A stretch of DNA of 64,000 nt from Craspedostauros australis (taxonomy: Eukaryota; Bacillariophyta; Bacillariophyceae; Mastogloiales; Achnanthaceae): NCBI GenBank assembly GCA_026770025.1, contig JAMXDE010000025.1:558001-622000 (forward strand). Reading direction: 5' to 3'. The notes beneath the pieces were generated by a model that saw only the letters and a program-made list of their open reading frames with translations, was not told where the DNA came from and searched no databases. The position numbers and the translations under genes are program-made. Within the stretch, counting starts at the first letter, position 1, and the number at the start of each line of letters is the position of its first letter. Of the stretch, positions 1 to 13,200 are shown in pieces.

Positions 1-554
1 CAGAACGCTGTACAGCGCGATGAGTACCATTCCGTACTACTTGGTATCAGCATCCGTAGAATTGGATCCCTTCTAACCGGATCTAGGACTTCAAACTTGA
101 TGACCGTACTCTTTGGAGTGCGCTTGGAGTTGTCCAGTTGATTGGATCTCTGAAAACGGCCTGTGCAATGCATCGATATGCACAATACTGCACAAGGTAA
201 TGCATACCGTGCAGTCGCGTCCAACGCAGCACTGCGTGATATCAGCATCCGTAGATTTCGATAACTTCCAGACGGGTCCAACACTGCAGGCTCCATGGCC
301 GTACTCTTGGGAGTGTGCTTGGAGTGGTGCAGTTGGTATCATCAAATATGCTTGACCTTTTTGTATGCACAGTACACACAGTGACTGAACGGTATCGCAG
401 GATTGGACTACATGGAATCTGAAACTCCTCGCAGTTGGGTCTGGACCATCCCAAAGTAGGTACATGCCAATGGCTGATGTCAGTATGCAATATAGTTGGT
501 TGAACCCTCTACTCGTATTCCACAGAACAGGATTCATCACCAACATTATAAACT
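1..554. repeat. Left flank with a degenerate ~190-bp tandem duplication
   Basis: No recognisable gene. Two diverged copies of one segment lie about 190 bp apart. Both contain tatcagcatccgtaga (near 47 and 240), followed by a gtactctt(t/g)ggagtg and tgcttggagt block (near 109 and 301). The open frames here lack codon bias or any known motif and look like chance. This stretch is what lay left of element X before the LINE inserted, because the LINE TSD begins at 555. Confidence 0.4.
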
Positions 555-570
555 TGTCTCGTCTACTCTA
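555..570. repeat. LINE target-site duplication, left copy
   Basis: tgtctcgtctactcta, identical to 30,180-30,195. The LINE 3' tail starts directly after it. The two copies are 29.6 kb apart only because other elements later expanded the LINE. Confidence 0.85.
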
Positions 571-586
571 ATAATAATAATAATAA
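571..586 (-). repeat. LINE 3' tail of TTA triplets
   Basis: On the minus strand the element ends in five or more TTA/ATT triplets rather than poly(A). Triplet tails are known from I-type LINEs. The 3' UTR between this tail and the ORF2 stop (587-793) holds no other recognisable feature. Confidence 0.75.
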
Positions 587-793
587 CGCACAGATTATCC
601 CCTCGCACGAGGGTTGCCTCGAAAGCTTTACCGTCGCCGGCGTACAGCGAACCCAAACGGGCCGACTGCGCTCGAACGACCTACCTAGATCTCTCACTCC
701 TTGGTCTACCGCGGGGTGCCATTTCCACGGGCCACATAACATACCGCACTGGGCACACAACTGGGTTGCGTTGCTCTTCACATTCTTTTTCTG

Positions 794-3700
794 TCATGGT
801 GGAAGACGCCGCTGCCGGACTCGACGACCAGTCACATCCTGCCGCAGCCCTCGCGTCGTCCTCTTCGTTTGTCGTCGTACATGGTGCCCCTTCCCACGTC
901 TCCGCCCTGCCTGCTGGGCTGCTCGGACATGTCGGACCCATTGCATTTGCCTTTCCGCCGGCTGTGCCCGCACTGCCGCCTCCGTCGTGTGTGTCAGCAG
1001 CCTGACATCATCTCCGCAAATCCCTTGCACTCCTTTGCGCCACTCCACTTGTACTGCCACCGTCGCTTCCTGCAGAGCTCGTGCCCGCTGAGCTGCCATC
1101 TCGTCATCATGCAGGACTTTGTTGCGGGCCGTCCATACCTTCCACCGTGCTTCCCATAGCCCTACCATTGCCCTCGCTATCCAATTGTCCGGGTTGCCGG
1201 GCTGATCATTGGCCACCATGGTAGACTCTTGTATCCTCCGCCACTTGGTGGACCACCGTCCTCGTATCATCATGCCCCACCCTATATCCTTTTGATCTGC
1301 CACCGCCTTCTGCAGCCGCGGGCCTCCCTCTGCGCCCACCTCATTGCCCTCGGTCCACGCCCAGACTTGCCTTACCAGCTCCTTAACCATCGGACCGTCG
1401 CCACGGGCTGCCATCATCTCACTTTCCCATTCCTTAAGCGCCTCTCGCCTCACTGCCACTGCCAGCGGGTGTGCGCACTGCATGACGTGTTCTGTCGTCT
1501 CCTCATGCTCGCCGCACACTGGACATTTATCATTGTCCCAAAACTTCCATTTGTACATGTTTCGCCCGACAGGCCCAAAGCTACACGCGTGCTTCGCCAC
1601 CCATTTTCGTCTGGACGGCTGCAATCTTCCCATCGCCAGCTGAGCCGCTCCTACGTCGATTCTTCGCTCTTCGCCATGGCGGAGCCGGCCCACTTTGCGT
1701 TGCCATTGTGCCGTTTTCTGCCCTTGGATGAATTGGCGTATCAGTGATGAAGCATTGGTACAGACCTTCCTGTTTCCAAGCCAGACCGCCCACTCTCCTT
1801 TAGCTCCTTCCTCATCAGCATACTCGGCTTCTGGGAAATGCGCTGCTCCTGCGGCCTTGTCTACGTCGTCATTCCATTCCGCAAATTCGTCCCGTTGTAC
1901 CCCTCGATCCCTTTCGAGCTGATGGCCGTACACGTGCCGATATTCCAATGTGACAGGTAGCCTCCGTTGGATACTCCGTATCTCCCGGAGCACATCGAAG
2001 TGTTGTACAGCGATGCCTACATCCCGAGTATACTGTATCGCGTGGATTCCTGCCATCTTGTTGTCACACGCCACTATCACCATCTTGCCTGTTACCGCCT
2101 GCGCTGCCCCAAAGCTTTCGATAATCGATTCCACTTTGCGGAGCGCCTGCAATATGCCACCCAATTCCGCGCGGTAAGCACTCTGCACCCCTTCTCTCCC
2201 TGGTACCTTTCCTGCAGCGGCCACCAGTCCTCGTCGCCGTCCTTTGACATCGAGTGAATACGCCGCCGTGCTTCTCCCTTGCTTGTAGGACCCGTCGGTA
2301 CTAACTACGGCCTTGCCTTGCATGACCGCCTGTAACCATTTGCCTTCGAGCTGTTGCAGTCGCGTGGCCCTTTTCGCCTGGCTCCGCCGCGCTCTTCCTC
2401 CTGTCCCTACTACTCGCAGTCGCCCTCCCCGCTCTCGCACATAAACCACTCTCCATTCTTCCGGTGGTAAGACCGCGGTACACTCCGTTCGCGTATACTC
2501 CTCCATACCTGGTATCGCTTCATCGTTGGCGCGCCACAGTCTCCATTCATGTCCTCCTTCTCGCACCCACAGCACCTGTTTGTCTTCGCTCCTTATCGTG
2601 CTAACTTGTTCAACGTCCCACATCGTCCCTGTTCTCGCTGTCGCCGCCACTCTCCTCAGAGCTTGGTCCCACAGCGCCCAGTCTTTCGCTGGCACATCTC
2701 CCTGCCGTGGCCATCCAACATGCCGCCTTCCCCGCCATCGGCCTTTGTCGTTGTCCTGCCGTCCCGCCATCGCTCGTTTACTCTTGGCTTCGATCACATC
2801 AGCAACGCTGACCGCCTTCATGATTATCCTGCATCGGTTCAACCGCACCTGCTGCGCTCTGTTGTACCCTGCATCTCGGAACGCCACCATTAGCCATTCG
2901 TCCTCATCGTGTGCGGGTGCCGCTGTTTCAGTTTTCTCCCGAATCCGGATCCCGTACTCACTCGCTTCCTGCCACACAGTTTTGACCCAGCTTTGCGTCG
3001 CCAAAATCTCCCACGCTTTGTAATCGACCTCGAACATAGACGTACCCACTCCCACTTCCGTCTTCATTGCCTGGATACACCCTCGTAGGAGCTTTCCAGT
3101 CATCGTCATTCTCTCCCCATGTTCGAGCACCATCTTTACATGCTCTGTCACCTGTGTTGTGTGCAGCTCGTGCAAGTCTGCTCCGAGCCACCCTGCTGAT
3201 GCGTATGCCATTTCCCTCGGGAACCCTTTGTTAAACCCCACCTTGGACATCATAGCCTTCCACACTGGCTTCATTATTCCGCCGCACTGGTCTCGTGATA
3301 GTTGAGCCACTGGCAATACATACTCCAGTTTCTTCATCAGTACTGTTCGTAGTGCCGTTTCCGCGTCGGCTTGGCGCATTCTCCACGTTCTCACTTGCTC
3401 CACCCATTTCTCAGCTTTGCCTTGCAACGCTTCTTCAATCGCCGCCCCATTGCCATCCGGCGCTAGCTTCACTCCCAATGTTTCGAATGCCTCCTCGCAC
3501 CCACTTCGTGGCATGGCTTGTGGTATGCCCGTCGTCCCCTTCATCATTAACGCCGCTGGTGTTTCCTCCTCTGTTGCATACCTCCATGTACCATCCTCAT
3601 TCCATTTGAAGTCGATGGCCCACCACATGCATTTCTCCACCACTAATGCTCCGCCTGTCGCTCTTGCCAAGCTCTCCCACGACTGTATGCTTCGTTGCAT

Positions 3701-6335
3701 TCGCCGGATTGCCTGCTGGACGTCTTCGCCATCCCTCGCGTTCACCACCAGATCTGTATCGTCCACGAATGCATACCCCACCATCTGCACCTCTTCGCCA
3801 CTTACAGCCGTTCGGAAGTTCGCCGTGTGCCCTTCTCGTTTCATGGTCTCCAGCACTGGCAATGATATTACCGCCCAGATCACTGGCCCCGCTCCGTTCC
3901 CTTGGTAAATGCCTTGCATTGGCACCACCCATCTCTGTCCTCCATACGTGAGCCGTGACTCCCCGTATGCAGTGCGGATGTAGTGCTCAAGCTGTTGGAG
4001 CGTGCTGAACATGCACACCACTTCAGACTGCGCTATCCCCTGCCTTTGTAGCCCCATAGATGCCACTGTGTGTACTATGCGATCATAGCAACTCTTGAGG
4101 TCGTTCGTGCATAGCACTGTTGGGACCCTTACTTGCCTCGCCCAGTCCATTGTCAACTGTTTGTTCAATGCATGGTCGATTGCTCGGTGTCGCTTTCTGC
4201 TACCGTACTGCTCTTCGGCGAACCCTTCCTGTTGCTCTGCTTGATGTGCTGCCTTCCTTCCTATTGCCTTGTTTGCGAAGTTGAAGTCGGCTTCGAAAAG
4301 CACGATTGTTCGTAGCTTGTCGACCCGAAAGCTGTTCGCCTTCTTCATCAATTCCACATCCGTGCCTTTTCGCCATCTTCGGTACGAATATCCGCTCACC
4401 ATCGCCACAGAAGTCATACTTGCTTCGAATTCTGAGTTCTTCCGATGATACGCGATAGCTTTGAAATGGCCGAAGTGTAGGCCTGAAGGTCCTGCCGACG
4501 TATCTTCTTTCGCCCGCCGCCATCCTTGCTGGAATTCTTCTGTCGTCATTCCTGCTGGTATGCGCGTCTTTGCCACAGATTGTAGTCCTCGTAGCAATTG
4601 CTTCGCCCCTTCATCGACCCATGGACGCGGTACATATTCTCCGCGGAGCGTTTGCTCTGCTGCCTCCGTCACTCCCAGGTACCCGAACTCTTTCGCCAGT
4701 TGCCCGTGCATAAACGGTGTATCCTCGGTCTGCCGGAATCTCCTTTTGTTCTCATCCATGCACCCTCGTTCGATTTCCTCTTTGCTCGTCCTTTCCACCC
4801 ACTTCCCGTCTGCATCCGGCGCTATGACCATTGATATACCTGCGGTTGCATTGCCGCCGGTAGCCATTCGAATGCGCCTATACGTCGCTCGTACTCTTTC
4901 TTTCTTTCGTAGTTGCCGCAGTTGCTGTGCTGTCACTTCGCCTCTGTCCACCGTCCTTCTTCCTCTGCTATCCTGTCCTTGCTGCTCTTCCCTGCGTCGC
5001 ACTTCCTCCTGACCTCGCGCTACCACTAGTCCTTCCAGCCAATTCTCTCTTGCTTTCACTGCCCTTGTTCTGAACTGTTTTAGTTCCGTGTACGCCATCT
5101 CTTGCTCCTTCTCTACTTCCTCATTGCCACATCTCATCAACTCCTTCATCTTCCTGGGTTCGCCAGCTCTTTTGGCCAACCTCACCGTGACTTTCGACGA
5201 AATATTCGCCCCTTTTCTCTTTCGAACAACGTTATTCCACAGCCCTATCCTCGCCTCTATCCTTTTGTACTCTCTTGAATATGGTATTCCCCCCATTCGT
5301 AACCTCCGGCACTTCTCATCTGCCTTCCATATTCCTTCCACCCGTATCTTGTCAAGCTCTTCTGCCTCCTGCTCCATTTCCCGCGTCCATTTTTCTTTGG
5401 CTTCTCTCTCTAGTCTGAATGCCCTTGGCCTTGCTTTGTGTTGCTTCAGATGGGCCTCATACGCATCGTTAAATTTCTGCACTATCCGTGGGTCTTCGGT
5501 TTTCACTCGTCTTGTCACCGCTTTGCGCAGTGCCGGCATCGATTGCCCAAGCACCTCCACCATGTTAATGTCGATCCACAGACAACGGTGGTCGGCCTGC
5601 CGCAGTTGTATGCCTTCGTCCCACTCGCTTGCTCCTGCTCCTTCGATCTTGACTCCTGCTGTTGCGAATATGCCGTCAATAGGGACTTTGCCTAACCTGT
5701 GCGTCGGTAGTCGGCTCACCTCATCTCCGGCCCATTCCATCGTATTGTGTAGTCCTGTTGCCTCTCTGAATGCTTGCATCGTTGTGGAGTCGGTGTCCTC
5801 GTTACAATCCATTGCCACTATGACGTGGTCCCCTTCCGACCTCCAAGTCTGGATTGCCCTTTGCAAATCTTCTATCATTGCTGCCCTGGGTTCCCTGTCT
5901 TTCTTTTTCTCATTGAAGTAACGTCGTTGTTGTGCATGTGTATTGAGGAACCCTTTGCTCCGCGGTCGGCACGGTCTGTATGCTATTGCGATGCGAAGTG
6001 TCTGTTGGTTGGCTCCGCGATACCTTTGCCATACCCATCGCCCTAGTTTGGTTGGGTCTTCTCCTTGGCCCATGATTCGAATTGCTGCCTGGAATCTGCT
6101 GATCACTGCCACTCCTCCCCATTGCTTACTTTCTGTGGTTTCGCTCGTCTGGTTGTTCGCCGTTCTCGCCACTGCCGTTCCTGTTGGCCACCATTCTTGT
6201 ATTCGCCCTTTCAGTGTGTGTTCCGCCGCTGTTGTCCTCCAGTCCACGTTCACCTCTGTAATCCCGAACACATCGAATTCTCCTTCGTTCATCCATCTCT
6301 TCAGTCCTTCATCTACTGCTCCTGGTCGTCGTCCT
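794..6335 (-). CDS. LINE ORF2, main part: endonuclease, reverse transcriptase, RNase H, CCHC finger
   Basis: This is the polyprotein that nicks the target and copies LINE RNA. The open frame is 1,832 residues from a Met at 6,292 and also stays open back to the Copia-1 junction at 6,335, so the Met is internal and the true start is upstream at 14,417. Residues 1-250 are the apurinic-like endonuclease (FGITEVNVDW near the start, AMDCNED near 161, DHRCLWID near 234). The RT spans roughly 590-900, with QGNGAGP near 797 and the catalytic FVDD near 842. The RNase H spans roughly 1,325-1,480, with STDGSY, AELGG and ACDNK giving the D-E-D set. A CPVC...H...C finger follows near 1,590. All catalytic motifs are present. 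The Copia-1 insertion separates the first ~73 codons from the rest. The reading frame on the two sides is the same once one TSD copy is discounted, so the insertion is the only visible lesion. Confidence 0.92.
6330..6335. repeat. Copia-1 target-site duplication, left copy
   Basis: cgtcct, repeated at 14,191-14,196. Copia elements normally duplicate 5 bp. The sixth base may be chance or part of the duplication. Confidence 0.8.
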
Positions 6336-7126
6336 TGTCGAGATGTACATGTGAGTATATGTCAAGATGTACGTGTATATGTGCATCGTTCACCCGTTAT
6401 TCTCTCATACGCACTTGGACGGTATAACTATACTCGTGTCGATAGTATGCTGTGATTCGTCAGAATTACAGGGGAAATGGAACACACCAAAAGGGGCAAG
6501 ATTTCTGGAGGAAATTTGCAAATAACGATTTCTGGAAGAATCAGAAGATCGTCCGTCCATGCATCAATGGTACCAAGAGAATCTCGAGGTACTTCCCAAC
6601 TAAACCTCAGATGACGATATCATCTGACAGACCACTGCATTACCAATGGAACGTGACATCTGGAGAGCAGAAGGACGCCTACTGACGTCGACAGGATGTC
6701 AACATGTCACCACGTCGACAGATGTCTCCAAGTCAGAGCAGGAGGCGAAGATACGATGACCCATGAAGATCATGGATACTGAAGGTGAACTTCAAATGGT
6801 AAGTACTCATGGAGTAGAAGCCAGTACTGAATGAACAGAGTGTCGAATGCGGAGTACGCATCGAACACGAAGCATCGTGTAGCACGAGCACATGATGGTG
6901 AGAGAGAGAGAGAGAATACAGAGAGGAGCGAGAGAGGATCTCGCATACCGACTCATAGTCGGAGACCGAATCTACGAAACAGATTGAAGCGCCGAGAGCA
7001 TCGGGCAAGAGAACGGGCGTACACCGAGAGCATCGGAGTAGCCAAGTAATGAAATAGCAAACAGACGACTATCAACCAACACCATCTTCCACGATCGTAG
7101 GTTACCGTGCGCGGAACTTGCCAACA
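6336..7126 (+). repeat. Copia-1 5' LTR
   Basis: 791 bp, starting tgtcgagatgtacatg and ending cttgccaaca, matching 13,400-14,190 almost perfectly. It contains a GA-rich stretch (gagagagagagaga). Between it and the gag start lies ~80 bp of leader. I could not recognise a classical initiator-tRNA-Met primer site there. Confidence 0.95.
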
Positions 7127-7208
7127 CGTTTATAAACGATAGATCAGGGCGAGCCCGCGAATCGTATCGTGCGAGGAAGACGAACATCATTCAAGAGCAG
7201 CAGGCTGA

Positions 7209-10200
7209 ATGAGCGAGGAAGAGGAATTGAAAGACATCCCTCTGTCCAATCCGACTATCAAGAGAGAAGAAGGTGCGAGTGAGACTCCACCACGAGAAGA
7301 GAAGGAAGCAGCCGCGGCTACTGTCCTATCAGGCGCAGACGCAAGCGCGATCGACGAGACCGAAGAAGAACGGTCTGCAAGACTACATCGTAAGGAGAAG
7401 AGGATTCTCAAGGCGATCAAGCAAGAGGAGACTGGTGTGACGAAGAGCATTCGCACAGCCAAACAGGGTGGGAAAAGTGAGACACCACCAGGAGGAGAAT
7501 TTGTGAGCAAATCAGTCCTCGCGAAACAACAAGCGAAAATCGAAAAAGTGACAACACAGAAACAGACGGAAATCAAGGGCGCGAGCGCACCAACGACGAA
7601 ACAACGAACCAACATGGCGACATCAGCCAACGTGAACAAGCGACGCATCAAGGCGCCAATGTTCAGCAGTGAACAGGAAGACTACAGCGCATGGGAGTCC
7701 CAAGCAAAGGCATACGCTCGTGCACAGAAGACGAGAGACGTGATGTTGGGCAAGACCAAGGTGCCAACAGTGAGTGAGATCGCGGCAGCCACCGATGAAG
7801 ACAAGGAAGCGATGGAGGAAATCTACGAGCTGGGATGCGACTGCTTCAGCGATCTGATCCTCATGATGGATGCAGAGAAAGGAAAAGGTAAGCAGGCCAT
7901 CCAGTACATCAACCAATGTATCTCCGACGACTACCCCGAAGGAGACGCACACGCAGCGTGGAACGTTCTCGCGGAGAAGTTCCGACCATCCGACGCGGTG
8001 ACGAAGATCAAACTCAAGCGCCAATTCAACAACGAAAAGATGAAGAGAGACACGGACCCCGACATCTACATCACGCAACTCGAGAGTCTACGATCGCGTC
8101 TCCACGATGTCAAGTATGAGATCTCGGACGAGGAAATGATCATGCAAATCCTCAGCACGGTGAGCAACGAATACAAAACTCACATCGTGAACTTTCAGCA
8201 CCAACTCACGTTCAATCCGGAACTGGTCACCATCAACTCGATCAGAGGAGTACTCCGTACTGCATACGCCACTCACAGAGGAGGCAAAGCATACGTCGAC
8301 GACTTCCAAGACAGTAACACGAAGAGCAACGACACCGGCTTCACAAGCACCGGTAACTTCAAGGGTACTTGTCACAACTGTGGCGTGTATGGCCATAGAT
8401 CCGCCGATTGCCCAGAACGCAAGAAACCGAACAACAAGAAAAACAACAACAACAACAACAAGATGAACGGAAAGCGCAACAAGGGAAGCGGCTTCAAGGG
8501 CAAGTGCAACTACTGCGGCATCTTCGGACATCGCGAGGCGGAGTGCCGAAAGAAGAAGTTCAACGAGAAGAAGAAGGCTGACGAACAGGCCAACACAGCA
8601 ACACAAGGACACGACAAGAGCGGACACGAGATGGTACTCTCTGCGAAGGACATGCCGCTCTGCATGTTGGTGTCCGACGACTACATCGAAGACTCCTTCT
8701 TCGATAACTTCGAGTGCGTCGGGAGTGACGACGAAGTACAGGATGATGAGATCATCCCGGAGTGGCTCAGAGAGGAGCCAATCATCCACGAGGTGGATCC
8801 AAGACGCGAAGTGAGCTACGAATGCTGCTTCAACGCGCACGACCTGATCGGTTCATACGGCGACGAAGCTGAGATGGACGACGAGGCCAACGATAGCGAC
8901 ATCGAAGAGGCCATGAGCGATGACGACAACGACGCCGACGAGGACGGCGCAGACGAAGACAATGAGGCGGACCGCGGCGCGGCGCCTCCTCCTCCAGCGG
9001 CGGGGAACAACAGATCGGGCATCTTCGACGAGGATGACAGCGACGAATCCGAGGACGGCAATCATCCAGACGACAGCTTCAATCCAAACGAGCGTGTCGT
9101 CTACCCAGGGAATATCGATTTCCCACCAATCGAGGATCCCAACAGGTCCAACTACCTCCATCGTCATGACACCATCCCATATGCAACAGAAACAGCATTG
9201 GTGATCCAGAAGCAACTCATCTTCGATGCAGTGATGGAAGCAGGAGTGAGCCTATTCCCAGGAATCGAACGAGGAGTACTCAGACCGATATGGGTCAACA
9301 TGATGGGATCCATCCTATCCGAGAACTTCAGATCGATTGAAGAGATTCTCGCCAATTCGGTTGTGATCAATCGCATACTGGAAGCAGCCGATACAGAGAC
9401 GATCCCAGAGACGGATCTTCATTACATCCTTGGAGGATGTATGCGCGTACTCTTACGCGAACGACCACGGGTCCATCCATACGATCCAGCCACAGGATCT
9501 CATCGGAACAGTACGATTCCATCGGACTACGCGCAACTACCCGATGACATGGATGACGGAGATCATCATCCTCCATACAACGAAGATGGAGTTCACGAAG
9601 ACGATGATGATGGCAGCTTCAACGACGAGATAGCTGCGGCAGCTGTGGAGCAACTCCACGAGCTGAGCACCAAGTACAAGGACAAGGTCAACAAGGACAC
9701 CTGGCTCGCCGACAGCGGAGCTTCGTGTCACATCGTCAATTCAGACGCCGCTCTTTTCAACGTGCGGCACATCAAGTCCTTCGTCCAAGTGGGAGACAGC
9801 ACGAAGCTGGATTCTCCCAAGATGGGATCCATTCGCTTGAAAGTCAAGCAGCGAGACAACACTGGCCACATCATCCGGCTCGATGACGTGAAGTACACAC
9901 CAAAAATGGCGGTGAACCTTTTCTCCACGAACAAGGCTCTGTACAACGGTTACCAGCTTGGTAGCAACGGTATTCTGATGGACATCATCAACGGATCCGG
10001 AATGAAGATCGTATTCGACCGAGTCTTCCCCACATCCAACGGGTTCATCACGGGAGTGCAGATGCACCCCATCATGCCAACTGACGACGACAAGGCTTGC
10101 ACAGCCATCGTCAAGAATCCATCCAAGGAGATCAGCGCGGTGAACCTGCACCGAATGCTCGGCCACGCGCCACTCGAGACCATGAAGCGGACGGCCGCTC

Positions 10201-13200
10201 AGTACGGATGGAAAATCATCGGCGAGATGCCGGTATGTCGTGACTGCGCGGTCGCGAACGCAAGAGTGAAGAATATTCCGAAGGCAACCATTCCAAGAGC
10301 TACTCGCCGCGGCGAACGGTTCTTTATTGACATTAGTTACACTAAACACATAAGCTTCGGAGATAAACGCTACTGGACCCTGATCGTGGACGACTGCACG
10401 GATCACTGCTGGAGTTTCTTTCTCAAGAACAAGAGTGATCAACCAGGGTACATCAAACGATTCGTTCAAACGATCAAGTCACAGACTGGTGACCAACAGA
10501 TCATCTTCCGAGGTGACAACAGCGGAGAGAACAAATCCACGGAGGATATTCTCATTGATGCAGGACTCAACGTGAAATTCGAATACACGGCATCGAACAC
10601 GCCGCAACAGAACGGAAGAGTGGAACGCAAGTTCGCGTACCTCTACACCAAGATTCGCTCCATGCTCAACGGAGCACAGCTCGATGAAGAGTATAGGCAT
10701 GGCCTGTGGGCAGCAGCTGCTAGCACTGCCACCGCCATCGCCAACATCACCGTAGCGAAGAACCAGAGAGAGTCACCACATCGACAATTCTTCGGCAACG
10801 ATCCACCATATGCGGACGCGCTCCGCACGTTTGGAGAGGTGGGTGTTGTGAAGACTACCTACGGCGGGATCACCGCGAAACTCAAGAACAGAGGAGAAGA
10901 GATGGTGTTCATCGGATATGCACACCAACATGCATCAGGGGTCTACAACATGTATAGACCATCGACCAAGTCACTCATCTGTTCACGGGACATCAAGTGG
11001 CTCAACCAATCATACGGACAGTTCCGTGGCTGGGCACCAGCACCGAACATATCCAACGAAACAGGAACAACGGACGCAGACGGCTTCACAACCATCGGAC
11101 GGAAGGGAGCAACGCCAAGGACGGCAACGCGTCAAATATCGGAAGCGAAGAGAGTATCTTTCGCTGACAGCAACAGGTACTACATCCTATCAGACAGCGA
11201 TGATGAGGATAATGAGGACGACGGAGTAGTGACTCAACTAATCCAGAATGACGAGGAAGATCGGAGCGAATCCAATCATGAGGATGACGAAATCCTACCC
11301 TCCGGCGACGAAGCCGATGACGAGACAGGTGTCACTCCTCCGAACACACCAGCGAGGTCTACACATGATACACCATCCAGATCTCCACCGAGCAAGCCAA
11401 ACAAGCGTGACATAGCTAGAAAGGAGAGGATCCGACGTCACGAAGCACGAGGCAGGAAGGGAGAAGCTAATCCCAAGCCAACCGCAGGGAAGAGTATTCC
11501 CAGAGCTCTGCGCGAGCTCGCAGACTTCAACGAACGAGGTCGAAAGGAAGAAGGCTATGAGAGTGATCCATCATCCAATGAGGAAAGTGATGAACTCAGC
11601 GACGAGATGATCGACAACTCCAACAACGAAACTACAGATGATGAAGAAATCGAAGATGAAGATGAAGAGATCGAGATCACTCATCATAGCACAACAGGAC
11701 TATACGGAATGAATGCAATCATTACCGAATCACCAGCGATCGACATCGGATTGTCGATGCAGGACGAGAACAAGGAACCAGAGAAGCACATCGAACCTAC
11801 AACGTTCGACAGAGCCTTCAATCACCCAGATCCTATCCATCGGAAGGGATATCGAGCAGCCATCAAGAAGGAGTTCGACTCCATGGATACACGCAAGGTG
11901 TATAGCAAGATCAAACGAGACGCCATCCCACGCGGCCGCAGATGCTGCAAGTGCAAATGGGTCTTCAAGCTGAAGCGTGACGGCACACATCGAGCACGTC
12001 TCGTTGCATGTGGCTATTCACAAGTCGCAGGAGTAGACTTCCAAGAACATTACTCACCCGTCATTCATGACGTGACCTATCGGGTCATGATGGTGATCAT
12101 GCTAATCAAGAAGATGGACTGCGCACTCGTCGATGTCGTAACGGCATTCCTACACGGAGACCTCGACGAGGAGATCTACATGAACTGTCCCAACGGGATG
12201 GATCATCAACCAGACGAAGCCCTGACCCTACACAAGCCAATCTACGGACTTGTACAGAGCGCCAGGCAATGGTTCAAGATGTTGGTATCGACCCTCAAGA
12301 ATATCAACTTCGAACAGAGCGCAGCAGACCCGTGCCTGTTCTACAGGAAGACAAACGAAGGAAGCATGATCGTGGCCATCTACGTGGACGATTGCTTCTG
12401 TTGCGGAGACTCCAAGGCACTGGAGACATTCCTGAAGGATATCCAAGGCAGCAAGTTCAAGGTGACAATCGAGCGCGGACTCGGAGACTACCTCAGCTGC
12501 AACATCGAACTGAACCATGACAAGACTAGAGCGACATTGCGTCAACCACATCTCATCCGACACCTAATCGAAGAGTTCGGAACCAAGGTTGAGAAGATGC
12601 AACGCTACGGGACACCGGGAACCCCGGGCCAAATCATCGTACGACCATCCGAAGACAACGGACTGCAGAAGGTCGGACCGGAAGAACATGCCGAATATCG
12701 CCGAGGCGTCGGTATGCTACTCTTCCTCATCAAGCACTCGCGACCGGATATCGCGAACCCTGTGAGGGAACTCTCCAAGGTATTGATCGGGCCCACCAAG
12801 GCTGCAATGAAGGAGATGTATCGGATCATCAAGTATGTGATCGATACAAAGGACTATGGATTGAAGATCCATCCAGCGCGTCCAGATGACGACGGCTGGG
12901 ACATGGAGCTCTTCTGCGATAGCGAATATGCAGGAGACAAGAACACAAGAATTAGCGTAGGGGGATTCATCCTATACCTGTGCAAGGTACCAATCCTTTG
13001 GCGATCCAAGGCACAGAAGGCCGTCACACTCAGCTCATCCGAAGCAGAATACGTTGCCCTTTCCGAAGCGGCAAAGGAAATCTTCTTCGTGATGCAGCTA
13101 CTCGAAAGTGTGGGCGTCCCAGTGAAAACACCGATCAAGGTCCGCGTGGACAACATCGGAGCAATCTTCATCGCCAAGAACCCATCAACATCCCAACGAT

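Noticed and set aside
91-546. 151-residue minus-strand ORF in the left flank
   Set aside because: It spans a degenerate tandem duplication and has no recognisable domain.
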